Assembly: GCF_002812045.1 (NCBI RefSeq)
Contig: NZ_NPEG01000008.1
Span: 84,370-148,369 of the forward strand
Source of the DNA: Leptospira haakeii
Lineage (GTDB): Bacteria > Spirochaetota > Leptospiria > Leptospirales > Leptospiraceae
DNA: 64,000 nucleotides
Reading direction: 5' to 3'
Part shown: one piece after another, positions 37,775-47,753 of the stretch
Layout: each line of letters starts with the position of its first letter
Numbering within the stretch: position 1 is the stretch's first letter
Notes under the pieces: generated by a model
Seen by the model: the letters and a program-made list of their open reading frames with translations, nothing else
The model's database searches: none
What the model was told of the DNA's origin: nothing
Position numbers and translations under genes: made by a program

Positions 37775-40297
37775 ATGGATAATATTCTTACTCAACAAGA
37801 AGCAATGCTCCGCTCCGGACAGATCTCCGAAGTGGACTATACTCTAAAATTAAAACTGGAAAAAGGATCCCAAGAATACGAGGGAGAAACCACAGTTCGA
37901 TTCCTATATAATGGCGGTAAAAAAGGAAAACTCAAGGTAGATTTCGTATCTAAGAAGATTGAGATCCTTTGGATAAACGGAAAAGAAGAAACAAATTATG
38001 AAAAAAAAGAATCCGCACTCTTCCTACCGGGAGAATTATTAGCGGAAGGCAAAAACGAACTTAAAGTAAAATACAAAAACGTATTCGATCATAGCGGTTC
38101 AGGCTTTCATAAATTCACGGATCCTTCCGACAAAGCGGAATACATGCATACGGACTTCGAACCATTCGAAGCTCATAGATTATTTCCTTCTTTCGACCAA
38201 CCGGACCTAAAAGCGACTTACGAACTGGAGATCACAGGACCTTCCGAATGGACTTACATACATAACACAGTCTCAAAATCGGAAGAAAACCAGGGAAATT
38301 ATAAAAACATAAAATTTAATAAGACCAAAAAATTCTCCACTTACTTATTCTCTCTGATCGTAGGGCCTTACGCAGTTTGGGAAGATAAGGCAGGAGAAAT
38401 TCCTCTTAGAATATTCTGCAGAAAATCCCTCTCCAAATATATGGATGCGGAGAATTTATTTGCGATCACAAAGGAAGCATTCGGCTTCTTGCAAGAATAT
38501 TTCGGAGTTCCCTATCCTTACGGAAAATATGACCAGATATTCGTGCCGGAATTCAATATGGGAGCCATGGAAAATGTAGGAGCTGTGACATTCTCCGAGA
38601 GTTACATTTTCCGTGGACCTAGGATCTATTCTGAATACTTAAACAGAGCAAACACAGTATATCATGAAATGGTACATATGTGGTTCGGAAACCTGGTCAC
38701 ATTGAAATGGTGGAACGATCTCTGGTTGAATGAAAGTTTTGCGGATTATCTTTCCTATTATTCAATGTCTAACGGGAAAATTTTCCCAGATGCATTAGAA
38801 CATTTTTATGTAAGGGAAGAATGGGCTTACAGAGAGGACCAACTCTCCACCACTCATCCGATTGCAGGAAAAGCGGAAAATACATTAGAAGCGATCAGCA
38901 ATTTTGACGGGATCTCTTACTCAAAAGGTGCATCCGTTCTTCGCCAATTGATGTATTACGTGGGCGAAGAAAAATTCAGGGACGCGATGAGGCTCTATTT
39001 CAAAAGACATGCCGAGAAGAACACTGTCCTAAACGATTTTCTTTCTTGTATGTCTGAAACCAGCGGAATAGATATCAGAGGCTGGAGTAAGGAATGGTTA
39101 GAAACAACCGGAGTCAATACTCTCAGTCCGGTCCGACAAAACGGTAGATTATTTTTACACCAAGGACCTTCTGCGATAAACGGACTTTTACGCACACATG
39201 CTCTCCAAGCTTCCTTATTCAGAGAAAAGAACGGGATACTGGAAGAAGTTTGGAAAAAAAGAGTGCTCGTTAAAGGAAAAGAGACTCTATTAGAGGAAAA
39301 TTATACGGGCGAAGCGGACCTTCTACTTTTAAACACAGAAGACTTTGCCTATGCCAAAACCTACTTAAGCAAAGAATCACTTCCCATCTTAAAAAGAAGC
39401 CTACACACCCTGAAGGATCGTTTTTCCAGAAGAGTTGTTTGGGGAAGTTTATGGCAAATGGTAAGAGATGCCGAACTTGCTCCTAAAGATTTTCTTGAGT
39501 TAGCTTTGGACCAAGGCCTGAAAGAACCGGATCTTTCGGTTCGAAACAGCCATATACTCACCAAAGCTTTGACAGTGATCGACAATTATATTCCGGAAAC
39601 GGAGAAAAGAAACTGGTCCGATAAACTACACAGTATCGCTAAGGAAAAATCGCTTCTCGCTCAAAACCCAGAACAAGAACAGATATTATGGTTTAGAATA
39701 TTAGAAAATACTTCTAAATCACCGGAACAACTTTCCTATCTGAAAGAATTACTGGATCAGAAAAAAAGTATCCCTGGGATCGCGATGGACCAAGAAAGAC
39801 GTTGGGTCATTCTATCCAGACTCAGCGCTTATGGAGATCCAGAATCTTCCAAACGGATCGAAGAAGAAACCTCTAAAGATAATACCGATCTTGGAGCAAA
39901 AAAAGCATTCTTGGCGAAAGTTTCCTTCCCTGACCCTAAAACTAAAAAAGAATCCTGGGAAAGATTCCTGAAACCTAAAGAAGGAGATTCTACTGACTTC
40001 TTAAGATACGGAATGAGGGGATTTCAATGGAATCACCAAAAGCAACTATTGGTCTCGTATACAGATTCTTATTTTAATTCAGTGATCTCAGTGTATGAAA
40101 CAAGAGATCCACATTTTGCTTCTGCATTTGGCCATATGATGTTCCCTTCTTTCGAGCCGGATCCGAATTTATTAAAGAGAACGCAAGAGTTTCTGGATCA
40201 AAATAAAAAACTTCCTGAACTATTGAAAAAGGATCTCCAACAACAAAGAGACGATATACAAAGAACCCTTAAGGTTTTAGAAAAATACAAAAACTAA
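37775..40297 (+). CDS. pepN: Aminopeptidase N, M1 family zinc metallopeptidase
   Basis: 840 residues. The exopeptidase motif [11 protein letters not shown] and the zinc site [13 protein letters not shown] are intact: His297, Glu298 and His301, with the third ligand Glu320 in LNESFAD. The N-terminal beta domain and an ERAP-like C-terminal helical domain give a normal length. It removes N-terminal residues from peptides in the cytoplasm; no signal peptide was seen. It starts one base after the MFS stop. A short hairpin overlaps its stop (40294-40312). Confidence 0.95.
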   Translation: MDNILTQQEAMLRSGQISEVDYTLKLKLEKGSQEYEGETTVRFLYNGGKKGKLKVDFVSKKIEILWINGKEETNYEKKESALFLPGELLAEGKNELKVKYKNVFDHSGSGFHKFTDPSDKAEYMHTDFEPFEAHRLFPSFDQPDLKATYELEITGPSEWTYIHNTVSKSEENQGNYKNIKFNKTKKFSTYLFSLIVGPYAVWEDKAGEIPLRIFCRKSLSKYMDAENLFAITKEAFGFLQEYFGVPYPYGKYDQIFVPEFNMGAMENVGAVTFSESYIFRGPRIYSEYLNRANTVYHEMVHMWFGNLVTLKWWNDLWLNESFADYLSYYSMSNGKIFPDALEHFYVREEWAYREDQLSTTHPIAGKAENTLEAISNFDGISYSKGASVLRQLMYYVGEEKFRDAMRLYFKRHAEKNTVLNDFLSCMSETSGIDIRGWSKEWLETTGVNTLSPVRQNGRLFLHQGPSAINGLLRTHALQASLFREKNGILEEVWKKRVLVKGKETLLEENYTGEADLLLLNTEDFAYAKTYLSKESLPILKRSLHTLKDRFSRRVVWGSLWQMVRDAELAPKDFLELALDQGLKEPDLSVRNSHILTKALTVIDNYIPETEKRNWSDKLHSIAKEKSLLAQNPEQEQILWFRILENTSKSPEQLSYLKELLDQKKSIPGIAMDQERRWVILSRLSAYGDPESSKRIEEETSKDNTDLGAKKAFLAKVSFPDPKTKKESWERFLKPKEGDSTDFLRYGMRGFQWNHQKQLLVSYTDSYFNSVISVYETRDPHFASAFGHMMFPSFEPDPNLLKRTQEFLDQNKKLPELLKKDLQQQRDDIQRTLKVLEKYKN

Positions 40298-40320
40298 AAG
40301 GCCATCTTTTAGTTCCCTAA

Positions 40321-40354
40321 GAAAAAAGAAGAGTTAGAGGGCAGCCTCTAACTC
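40321..40354 (-). terminator. Rho-independent terminator of the alkane monooxygenase gene
   Basis: GAGTTAGAGG/CCTCTAACTC (40331-40354) is a perfect 10-bp stem with a 4-nt loop. Read on the minus strand it is followed by TTCTTTTTTC, a T run fitting termination of the gene that ends at 40386. It may also stop pepN transcripts from the other side. Confidence 0.82.
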
Positions 40355-40385
40355 ATTACCAAAAAGATCTATTTTTTAGACAGGA

Positions 40386-41507
40386 TTACGCAGTAGCAGG
40401 TTCCCTTTTTCCGGAAGAGTTTACTGAAGTTTCTCCATGTTGTTTTTCCCATTCTTCTAATTTTTTATCCATTATTTTAAACCATAAAGGTGGAAATAAT
40501 GCGAGAAGGATCATCAATTCATAACCCCAAGGTAATTGAGGACTTTCTTCAAAATGTCTCAAGGACTGGTATCTTCTTCCTGCGTTAGCATGATGATCGG
40601 AATGTCTTTGTAATTGAAACAAGAACGCGTTAGACAGACTGAAGTTTTGGTTCCAAGAATGGATCGGAAGAACCTTCTCGAATTTTCCGGGAGATAATTC
40701 CTTACGAGCTAAACCGTAATGTTCGATATAATTCACTAATTCTAATAGAGAAAAGGCGATCCAACTTTGAACAAAGAAAAATGCAGGTACCTGCCAATTC
40801 AGGTTACCGGTGATCGCATAAAAAATCCCAGTCACGGCAGAGATGAATAAAACCGGAATTATCATAGACGTGATCATCTCATTGTCAAATGTCCATGAAG
40901 ACTTACCCAATTTGCCTAATCTTTTTTTCTCTAAATTCCAAGCGCTCGTTAAACTTCCGAAAACAGTTCTTGGATAAAAAACAAAGAACGACTCACCCTT
41001 TCTACTGGAAGCAGGATCCTCATGAGTGGAAACATTCACATGATGTCCACGGTTATGCTCTATAAAGAAATGCATATAACATACAGTCATGAGAATAAAC
41101 TTAGAATACCATTGTTCTATCTTAGTATTTTTGTGACCTAACTCGTGAGCAACAGTGATCCCGATCCCGCCGGTGTTTACACCAATTGCCAGAACAAAAG
41201 CGAACCATTCTAACGAGGAAAGAGCATTTGTTTGAACTTCCCACAGAGCCCAAATCACTAACGCAAATTGGATCCAGGCCCAACCATAGGTCAGGAATCT
41301 AAAATAGAATTCCTTTTGAAGTTCCGGCACATCCTCTTCCTTTGGATTGATCGCATCCGGCCCGATCCAGAGGTCCATGATCGGAAGAATTCCGAATACT
41401 ACCGCCAGAGTTAAAAAATTAAAACTGCCTCCCAAATAATAACCCGCGACGGCCAAACTCGGAATCAGGTATGCAATCAAGAAGGATAATCTTTTCCCTA
41501 CACTCAT
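40386..41507 (-). CDS. alkB: Alkane 1-monooxygenase, AlkB type
   Basis: 373 residues, an integral-membrane di-iron hydroxylase converting n-alkanes or alkyl chains to terminal alcohols. Histidine boxes: HELGHK (121-126), EHNRGHHVNVSTHEDP (150-165) and LQRHSDHHAN in the last quarter, plus NYIEHYG, the extra AlkB signature. Six membrane segments are present. No rubredoxin or rubredoxin reductase gene is adjacent, so electron donors must be encoded elsewhere. A promoter-like sequence lies 66 bp upstream, and AlkB is transcribed alone. Confidence 0.94.
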   Translation of the reverse strand: MSVGKRLSFLIAYLIPSLAVAGYYLGGSFNFLTLAVVFGILPIMDLWIGPDAINPKEEDVPELQKEFYFRFLTYGWAWIQFALVIWALWEVQTNALSSLEWFAFVLAIGVNTGGIGITVAHELGHKNTKIEQWYSKFILMTVCYMHFFIEHNRGHHVNVSTHEDPASSRKGESFFVFYPRTVFGSLTSAWNLEKKRLGKLGKSSWTFDNEMITSMIIPVLFISAVTGIFYAITGNLNWQVPAFFFVQSWIAFSLLELVNYIEHYGLARKELSPGKFEKVLPIHSWNQNFSLSNAFLFQLQRHSDHHANAGRRYQSLRHFEESPQLPWGYELMILLALFPPLWFKIMDKKLEEWEKQHGETSVNSSGKREPATA

Positions 41508-41572
41508 CTCTCTCTCCTATCCCGCATTTCTCCGGGAAAATCAATCGATTTAATTTATTTCGAACGTTTGGT

Positions 41573-41600
41573 ATTATAACATAAACCGAATCCGAGGCAA
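41573..41600 (-). promoter_or_regulatory. Predicted sigma-70-type promoter of alkB
   Basis: On the minus strand TTGCCT (41595-41600) and TATAAT (41573-41578) are separated by 16 bp and face alkB. The -10 hexamer is perfect; the -35 matches at the first three bases. AGGAGAGAG precedes the alkB ATG. Confidence 0.5.
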
Positions 41601-41746
41601 GAAAAAAATCTCAAAGCGGACATTTTTTCTAACAATTGTTTTAAAATGAAATTGGAAAAGAAGTATAATGCGCCAAACTGACAAAACTGCAAATTCAACC
41701 TAATCGTGAATTCAAATCTGTTCGGACCTCTATCTACTACTAATCT

Positions 41747-42685
41747 ATGACTTTGCCAACTTCACATATCGATTCTTTGGAAAAAATCAAAATTGGCGGT
41801 TGCGAACAATGGATTGCAATTAGATCAAAAAAGATAGAAAGCCCGATCTTATTGTTTTTGCACGGTGGACCCGGAACTGCTCAGATCTTCTTTTCCAGAA
41901 AGCCCCAGCGAAAGTTAGAAGACCATTTCATAGTGGTAAATTGGGACCAAAGAGGTGCAGGCAAATCTTATAGTGAAAGTATCAAAGAATCCGACATGAC
42001 TATAAACACTTTCCTACATGATTCACAAGAGTTGATCGAATATCTAATCAACAGATTTAATAAGAAGAAAATTTTCTTAGTCGGTCATTCTTGGGGGAGC
42101 ATTCTAGGTATAAAACTGGCCGCAGCAAGACCGGATTTAATATTCGCATATATTGGAATCGGCCAAATAGTGAATATGCAAAAAGGCGAAACTATATCTT
42201 ATAATTATACTCTAGGACAAGCCATAAAATTCGAAAACTATAAAGCAATTCGGGAATTGAAGCGGATAGGATTACCTCCATATTCGGATTTAAACTCTGC
42301 GGGAATTCAGCGAAAATGGTTATCAAAATTCAACGGAACGATGCGAAACGGAAATATATTCAGGACCATATTTATGAATATGAGCTTGTCCGATGTTAGT
42401 ATCTCATATCTTATTAAATTTATTAAAGGAATTATGTTTTCCTTAAAGAATTTAGAAAATGAGCAAATGAGCGTTAATATTATGCAGAAAGTCCGTAAGC
42501 TCGATGTACCGGTATACTTTTGCGAAGGAAAATACGACTATACTGTTCCCTTTGAGCTCGTAGAAGAATATATCGAGATATTAGAAGCTCCGCAAAAAAA
42601 GATAATCTGGTTTGAAAATTCAGGTCATCTTCCTAATTTTGAAGAACCGGAAAAGTTCAACAACTTCTGTATCTCATTACTATAA
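41747..42685 (+). CDS. Alpha/beta hydrolase, proline iminopeptidase-like
   Basis: 312 residues. FLHGGPGTAQ forms the oxyanion loop, VNWDQRGAGKS follows, and the nucleophile elbow is GHSWGS. The C-terminal His is in the segment FENSGHLPNFEEP, and an acid residue near GKYDYTVP. HGGPG is characteristic of the S33 proline iminopeptidase group, but other esterases share it. The lid region (about 140-235) is AT-rich and diverged. It stands alone between alkB and the GGDEF-EAL gene and looks more AT-rich than its neighbours by eye, a possible transfer sign. Confidence 0.85.
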   Translation: MTLPTSHIDSLEKIKIGGCEQWIAIRSKKIESPILLFLHGGPGTAQIFFSRKPQRKLEDHFIVVNWDQRGAGKSYSESIKESDMTINTFLHDSQELIEYLINRFNKKKIFLVGHSWGSILGIKLAAARPDLIFAYIGIGQIVNMQKGETISYNYTLGQAIKFENYKAIRELKRIGLPPYSDLNSAGIQRKWLSKFNGTMRNGNIFRTIFMNMSLSDVSISYLIKFIKGIMFSLKNLENEQMSVNIMQKVRKLDVPVYFCEGKYDYTVPFELVEEYIEILEAPQKKIIWFENSGHLPNFEEPEKFNNFCISLL

Positions 42686-42864
42686 ATCCAAATATAAAAT
42701 AAATTATCAACTAAACACTTCGGCTTAGGCCTTTAATTTTTTATCCTTGTTTAGGAAAGCCCATTCAAAAGCATGGTTTATAAGAAGAAAAGTTATCCCT
42801 TCCTTAAGACGAAAAACCTTAGCACGCGAAAACGTATAACGTTCCTATTCCAAGGAAAACTTTA

Positions 42865-44553
42865 ATGAGTCTTAACGGATTAAATTTCTATTCCTATCTT
42901 AGCAAGATCCGAATTCTTAAAACCTATTCCAGCAAAATTATGTTGGTCGCCTTCCTTGGGACCCATGTTCCACTGATCACCCTTTTATTATTTTTTGTAT
43001 TATCCACTGTTCAGGATATACAAACCGCTCTAAAAATTTTGGGGATTGCACTTGTAGCGACTTTAGCGGGAACTGCAGCCACACTTTTTGCCTTACATAA
43101 ACTTTTAACTCCAGTTGTACTCACTTCCAAATCTCTGAACAGATATTTGAGTGAAAGGGAGATCCCAAATTTACCTACAGTATTCCAAGACGAAGCCGGC
43201 TCTTTAATGGCAGATACCGTCACCACGGTACGCAAATTGGATGAACTAATCCACTATATGGCAAATTACGACGGAATGTCCGGACTGCCTAATCGAGACT
43301 TATTCTTAGAAAGATTAAGCAATTCTCTACATGAACTTTCTATGAGAGAAGAAATATTAAGTTTTCCTGTTCTTTCATTGGAGGCGACCCACCTAAAGCA
43401 GATCCGATCCAATTTCGGCGTACATATGGGAGATCTATATTTAAGATCATTGGCACAGAAATTGGAAACAATGCTTGGGCCTGAAACCGTTTTAGCAAGG
43501 ACCGGAGACGGAGAATTTTCCTTCTTTCCATTACCTTCTTCTTCCCAAATTTTAGAAACTGATACGGAAATTTGGGCGGAGAAGATCCAGAACAGCACAT
43601 CTTCTCCTTTAAATGTCGTAAACCAACAGATCTCTTCCGAAATACGAATTGGAATATCAGTTTTTCCTTATGATGGAAAATCCTCAGATCAACTTTTATG
43701 GAAATCTGAAACTGCATTAAGCCAGACAAAACTTTCAGGGACTTCTAAGATCCAAACCTATTCCTCCGAGTGGAAGGAAAGAATGAAGGAGAAGTACCTT
43801 TTAGAAAAAGATCTAAAACTTGCGATCTCTAAAAACCAATTATTCATTCAGTACCAACCAAGAATAGAAGTACAAACAGGTAAAAAGATCTCCGCGGAAG
43901 CTTTGCTCAGATGGAATCATCCTGAATACGGAGTCATCTCCCCTACTATATTTATACCAATCGCGGAAGAAAGTGGGATCATAGGAGAGATGGGAGAATG
44001 GGTTCTTTCTAAAGCAATGGAAGACCTGGGAAATTGGAAAAAGAGAGGACTTCCTCCGATCCGTATTTCCGTAAACTTATCCGCAAAACAATTAGAAGAT
44101 AAGAATATCGCTAAAAAAGTTCTAGATATATTAGAGAAAAACAACCTAAGTGTAGAAGATTTGGAGCTTGAAATCACCGAATCCAGCCTAATTACTAATA
44201 TACAATCCGCTTTGGAAATCTTGGGAGAATTACATTCCTGGGGGATTTCCCTTGCTTTGGACGATTTCGGAACAGGATATTCAAGCCTTTCTTACTTAAG
44301 CAAGATCCCGCTCAAAACCTTAAAAGTAGACCAATCCTTCGTTCGTAAGATACTAACAGATCCAAATTCCCTAGCGATTTCCAAAACGATCGTGGCATTA
44401 GGAAAAAGTTTAGGACTCAGGATCACAGCAGAAGGTGTGGAAACGGAAGTACAAATGCGCAAGATCAAGGACTTAGGCTGCGACGAAGCACAAGGATATT
44501 TTTTAAGCAAACCTATTCTTTTAGAAGAATTGGAGATATTCGCACAAACCTAA
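42865..44553 (+). CDS. GGDEF-EAL protein: probable c-di-GMP phosphodiesterase with degenerate GGDEF
   Basis: 562 residues. Two membrane segments (about 22-45 and 50-75) and a short linker precede a GGDEF fold (YDGMSGLPNRDLF) whose active loop reads TGDGEF at about 212-217 instead of GGDEF, so cyclase activity is unlikely. The EAL domain from about residue 310 has all catalytic positions: EALLRW (from 344), NLSAKQL, ELEITESSL, LALDDFGTGYSSL, LKVDQSF, TAEGVET and QGYFLSKP. It likely hydrolyses c-di-GMP, with the GGDEF part perhaps binding GTP. A palindrome AACGT-ATA-ACGTT lies 21 bp upstream of the start. Confidence 0.92.
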   Translation: MSLNGLNFYSYLSKIRILKTYSSKIMLVAFLGTHVPLITLLLFFVLSTVQDIQTALKILGIALVATLAGTAATLFALHKLLTPVVLTSKSLNRYLSEREIPNLPTVFQDEAGSLMADTVTTVRKLDELIHYMANYDGMSGLPNRDLFLERLSNSLHELSMREEILSFPVLSLEATHLKQIRSNFGVHMGDLYLRSLAQKLETMLGPETVLARTGDGEFSFFPLPSSSQILETDTEIWAEKIQNSTSSPLNVVNQQISSEIRIGISVFPYDGKSSDQLLWKSETALSQTKLSGTSKIQTYSSEWKERMKEKYLLEKDLKLAISKNQLFIQYQPRIEVQTGKKISAEALLRWNHPEYGVISPTIFIPIAEESGIIGEMGEWVLSKAMEDLGNWKKRGLPPIRISVNLSAKQLEDKNIAKKVLDILEKNNLSVEDLELEITESSLITNIQSALEILGELHSWGISLALDDFGTGYSSLSYLSKIPLKTLKVDQSFVRKILTDPNSLAISKTIVALGKSLGLRITAEGVETEVQMRKIKDLGCDEAQGYFLSKPILLEELEIFAQT

Positions 44554-44701
44554 ACAACTTTCTTCACAATATTAAGACTAATCAGATTCGATTAGCACTT
44601 ACTCTTTCTCACCTTTCACTTTATTACATTTAATCTGTTTGTAACAGTTCTCGGCTTAATCGAATTGCACGAGTATCTATACTTTCCATAAGGAGGATAC
44701 A

Positions 44702-45031
44702 GTGAACCGGAAGTATTACATTATGATTACGAGAACTATTATTACAATTTCAATTTTTCTAATATGTTTGGGAACCCTTTCCGCAGACACAGTCACCAAT
44801 ACTAAAACTAAAGAAGTGATTGAGAACGTAAAAACAACTCAGACAGAACAGGGTGTGATTGTTGAGTTCGAAGACGGCTCCCGTAGAGGTTTTGACAGAA
44901 CGTCCGTTACTGTTGAAGCCAAACCAGTAGAATGGAAACAAAAAGATCAGGAGAATTATCCTGATAAAGAAAGATACACTGACTATGCAATTTTTGGCGG
45001 GATCTTTCTGATAATACTACTTTTACCCTAA
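44702..45031 (+). CDS. Small exported or membrane protein, unknown
   Basis: 109 residues from a GTG with AGGAGG at 44691-44696; the later ATG at 44723 lacks this spacing. The N-terminal hydrophobic segment (TIITISIFLICLGTLSA) may be a signal peptide, and a second hydrophobic stretch closes the protein (DYAIFGGIFLIILLL). In between is a short beta-rich part (QGVIVEFEDGSRRGFDRTSV). It precedes the beta-helix lipoprotein gene by 115 bp on the same strand and may belong to the uptake cluster. Family not recognised. Confidence 0.72.
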   Translation: MNRKYYIMITRTIITISIFLICLGTLSADTVTNTKTKEVIENVKTTQTEQGVIVEFEDGSRRGFDRTSVTVEAKPVEWKQKDQENYPDKERYTDYAIFGGIFLIILLLP

Positions 45032-45146
45032 AGAACCAAAACCTTAACAGGTACGTAATCAAGTCGTAAAGTAATTTATCTAACATAATCCATGAGGTCG
45101 ATCGGATTTCGGCCTCTTTTCAGAATGAATAGGAGAAATTCGATCC

Positions 45147-47048
45147 ATGAAATCGTTAAATAAAAAAGTCTCGAAAGTAGTAAGCGCTCTTGCAGTTGCT
45201 ATTGCTCTTGTAGGCTGTGATTCCGGCGGGGGCGGCAGCAACGCAGCGCTTGCTTTAGCGGGACTAGGCAATTCTTACCAGGCGACAGTCGTGATGGGAG
45301 GAAAACTGAGAATCGCAGCTGCGAGTACAGTATTTCCAAGCGTTGGGTATGTCACAAACAAACCTGCTTACGTTAAACTTACTGGTAGCTCTCTAACTTC
45401 CGGTGGAACTGACTTCACCGTAGGAAGTAGCACTGGTGCAGATGCAGCAGACTTTAACATCACTTTTAAAACAAATAGTGCTTCCGGGAAACTTCACGGG
45501 GAAGTCTTTGCTATATCTGATGCTTATTACACCTCTACTGTAGTACCGGTCGGCGCAAAATGCTCAGCTGGCTCTGCTTGTGATAGTGCATCTGTGTATA
45601 CGGAATTAGTCGGTTCCTTCGATATGAACTACGTAATCGACACTTCCAGTCCCACAAGCACCGCTCAGTTAACATTCTCAAATTTGTTAGGCGATTTGTC
45701 TCCATCAACCGTAGCTGGAGTCTCATCAACTCTATATGTTGACCTTGTCAATGTAATCACGACTGTTGCAGGTGTTTATTCCAACCCTAACGCGACAGTG
45801 GGTGAAGCTCTTTGCGATGCTATCGGTACACCGGCAATCAAACAAGGAACAATTTCCGCCGACCAAGTTTGGGGAAAATACACTCTATTAAGAGGAACTG
45901 TAGTAGTTAACAATAACGCTACAATTACAATTCCTAAAGGTGCAGTGATCTACGGAGAAAGAGGCTCCTCTCTTTTCTTCAATGGAGCAAGCCTTGTAAC
46001 CCAAGGAACTGCAGCAGAACCAGTATGTTTCACTTCTGCGCAAGCAAGAGGATCCAGATTCCCTGGAGACTGGGGTGGAGTTATATTCATAGGAAATGGA
46101 AATGGAACAAGAACTTCCGGAACTACCGAAGGAACTACTCCACTGACTTATCCTGGATCAAACCCTTCAAATATCACTCTGAGATATACAATCGTTGAAT
46201 TTGCAGGAAATGAGGTTGCCCCAGGAGACGAGTTAAACTCTCTATCTCAATACCAAGTCAATTCCGCTACTTATAGATTCGTACAAGCTCACCGCGGATT
46301 AGATGATTCCTTCGAATGGTGGGGAGGCGGATTGTCTCCAAGCACTTTTGACGGTGCATATCTGATCGGATCCGGAGCAATGGATGATGACTTCGATATG
46401 GACGAAGGTTTCAGTGGAACCCTAAAATATCTGATTTCTGTAAAATACCCTGCCGGTTGTGGTGGATCCGTTTCTACAGATCCTCACGGTTTCGAAATGG
46501 ACGGAGTTCATGCTTCTTCAAGCTTTGCAGGCTGTGCTCCGGGAGCAAATGGAACTCACGATTGTTCCAATCCTACTGTTTCGAATTATACCGCTGTTGG
46601 TTTCAATTTTGCGAACAGTTTCGGAGAGCGCCATAGAGAAGGTTTACAAGGAAGTTTCTCTCAAGGAATTCTTTGGAATTTTAGCAGAAATATTGTTTGC
46701 GACAGTACAAGCGGATACCCTGCAGTAAACAGCTCAATCTCCAACGTTCATAGCGATAATAGCAAAACCGATTGTATGAACAGTACAACTTGTGGAGGAA
46801 CAGCTTCAGGAACTGCTCCAACTTGCGCAGCAAGTTTACTCGACTTAAGTGCGCTCCCAGTGGCGGATTTAGGCAGTGTTCAAGATGCTAACTTCTGCGG
46901 ACATGGAACTAAACCAGACTTCACAACTTCTGCTTCCGTAGCAAGTGGTGCGACAGGTGGAGCTCCAGTTGGTGGAACTACAGACTCGATCGTAGGTTCC
47001 GTAACTGAAAAATGGTGGAGTGGCTGGGCCGTTTGGAGAGCTCACTAA
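45147..47048 (+). CDS. Predicted beta-helix surface lipoprotein paired with a TonB-dependent receptor
   Basis: 633 residues. Lipobox LVGC (Cys24), then a tether DSGGGGSNAALALAGLGNS. The central part (about 230-460) shows a repetitive pattern seen in proteins encoded beside TonB-dependent receptors: LLRGTVVVNNNATITIPKGA, QGTAAEPVCFTSAQARG, PGDWGGVIFIGNG, ITLRYTIVEFAGNE and AHRGLDDSFEWWGGG. This fits a right-handed beta-helix. The region is Cys-rich (about 12 Cys), suggesting disulfides. It ends EKWWSGWAVWRAH. A perfect terminator follows. Probable role: ligand capture for the receptor three genes on; ligand unknown. Confidence 0.75.
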   Translation: MKSLNKKVSKVVSALAVAIALVGCDSGGGGSNAALALAGLGNSYQATVVMGGKLRIAAASTVFPSVGYVTNKPAYVKLTGSSLTSGGTDFTVGSSTGADAADFNITFKTNSASGKLHGEVFAISDAYYTSTVVPVGAKCSAGSACDSASVYTELVGSFDMNYVIDTSSPTSTAQLTFSNLLGDLSPSTVAGVSSTLYVDLVNVITTVAGVYSNPNATVGEALCDAIGTPAIKQGTISADQVWGKYTLLRGTVVVNNNATITIPKGAVIYGERGSSLFFNGASLVTQGTAAEPVCFTSAQARGSRFPGDWGGVIFIGNGNGTRTSGTTEGTTPLTYPGSNPSNITLRYTIVEFAGNEVAPGDELNSLSQYQVNSATYRFVQAHRGLDDSFEWWGGGLSPSTFDGAYLIGSGAMDDDFDMDEGFSGTLKYLISVKYPAGCGGSVSTDPHGFEMDGVHASSSFAGCAPGANGTHDCSNPTVSNYTAVGFNFANSFGERHREGLQGSFSQGILWNFSRNIVCDSTSGYPAVNSSISNVHSDNSKTDCMNSTTCGGTASGTAPTCAASLLDLSALPVADLGSVQDANFCGHGTKPDFTTSASVASGATGGAPVGGTTDSIVGSVTEKWWSGWAVWRAH

Positions 47049-47086
47049 ATCGATTATCAGTAAGCGAAACTTAAACCTTTAATAGA

Positions 47087-47116
47087 GAACCTCTCCCCTC
47101 GGAGAGGTTCTTTTTA
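47087..47116 (+). terminator. Rho-independent terminator after the beta-helix lipoprotein gene
   Basis: GAACCTCTCC-CCTC-GGAGAGGTTC is a perfect 10-bp stem followed by TTTTT. It lies 38 bp after the stop codon, so the lipoprotein can be made in excess of the genes downstream. Confidence 0.92.
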
Positions 47117-47156
47117 ATAGAAACAATAGATAAAAAAATTCCGGGAACATAACCAA

Positions 47157-47729
47157 ATGGCCACAAGAAAGACCATTCTATTTATATTCATTTTATTTAA
47201 CGTATTTTTCTGCGAGAAAGTCGATAAGGGCGATGATCCAGAATACGAAAACAGATTAAAAGAAACATTAAGTCGTTATAAATCGAACATCAAAGAAGAT
47301 TATACAATCTCCGAGACCAGTAATACTAAAGAAGAAGCTATCAAAAAATATCTTGAAGCGGTTCAACGCAATGAACCGGATAGATTCATTTTTTCCAAAG
47401 AAGAATACTTCAATATATTCCTCCCGAATACTTTAGGAATGGAAACTCTCACTTCCAAAATGCCTGAAAAAGAAGCGTGGGAGCTAACCGATATCAGGCG
47501 AAAAGCAGCTCTTTCTAGAATCCAAGACATTTTCAAAGCAAATCCAGGAAAATCGTTCACAATTACTAAGCTAACCTGGAGAGACGATCCCAAAATCATG
47601 AATGCAATTACCGGTTATCGGGTAGGGACGCTCGAAATTCGAATTGGGAATCATACTCATACCATTGAAGAAATACGCCTTATCGTCGGACATAAAGGAA
47701 AATATAAAGTTTGCGTTATCGGAACGTAA
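47157..47729 (+). CDS. Small lipoprotein of unknown function
   Basis: 190 residues with lipobox VFFC (Cys19). The mature part is charged, with a helical N-terminal half (TKEEAIKKYLEAVQRNEPDRFIFSKEEYF) and a strand-rich end (YRVGTLEIRIGNHTHTIEEIRLIVGHKGKYKVCVIGT). No family recognised. It lies between the beta-helix lipoprotein and the TonB-dependent receptor, 24 bp before the latter, so it is likely an accessory of the receptor. Confidence 0.72.
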   Translation: MATRKTILFIFILFNVFFCEKVDKGDDPEYENRLKETLSRYKSNIKEDYTISETSNTKEEAIKKYLEAVQRNEPDRFIFSKEEYFNIFLPNTLGMETLTSKMPEKEAWELTDIRRKAALSRIQDIFKANPGKSFTITKLTWRDDPKIMNAITGYRVGTLEIRIGNHTHTIEEIRLIVGHKGKYKVCVIGT

Positions 47730-47753
47730 AACGGTGCGCCCAAAAATTAAGCC

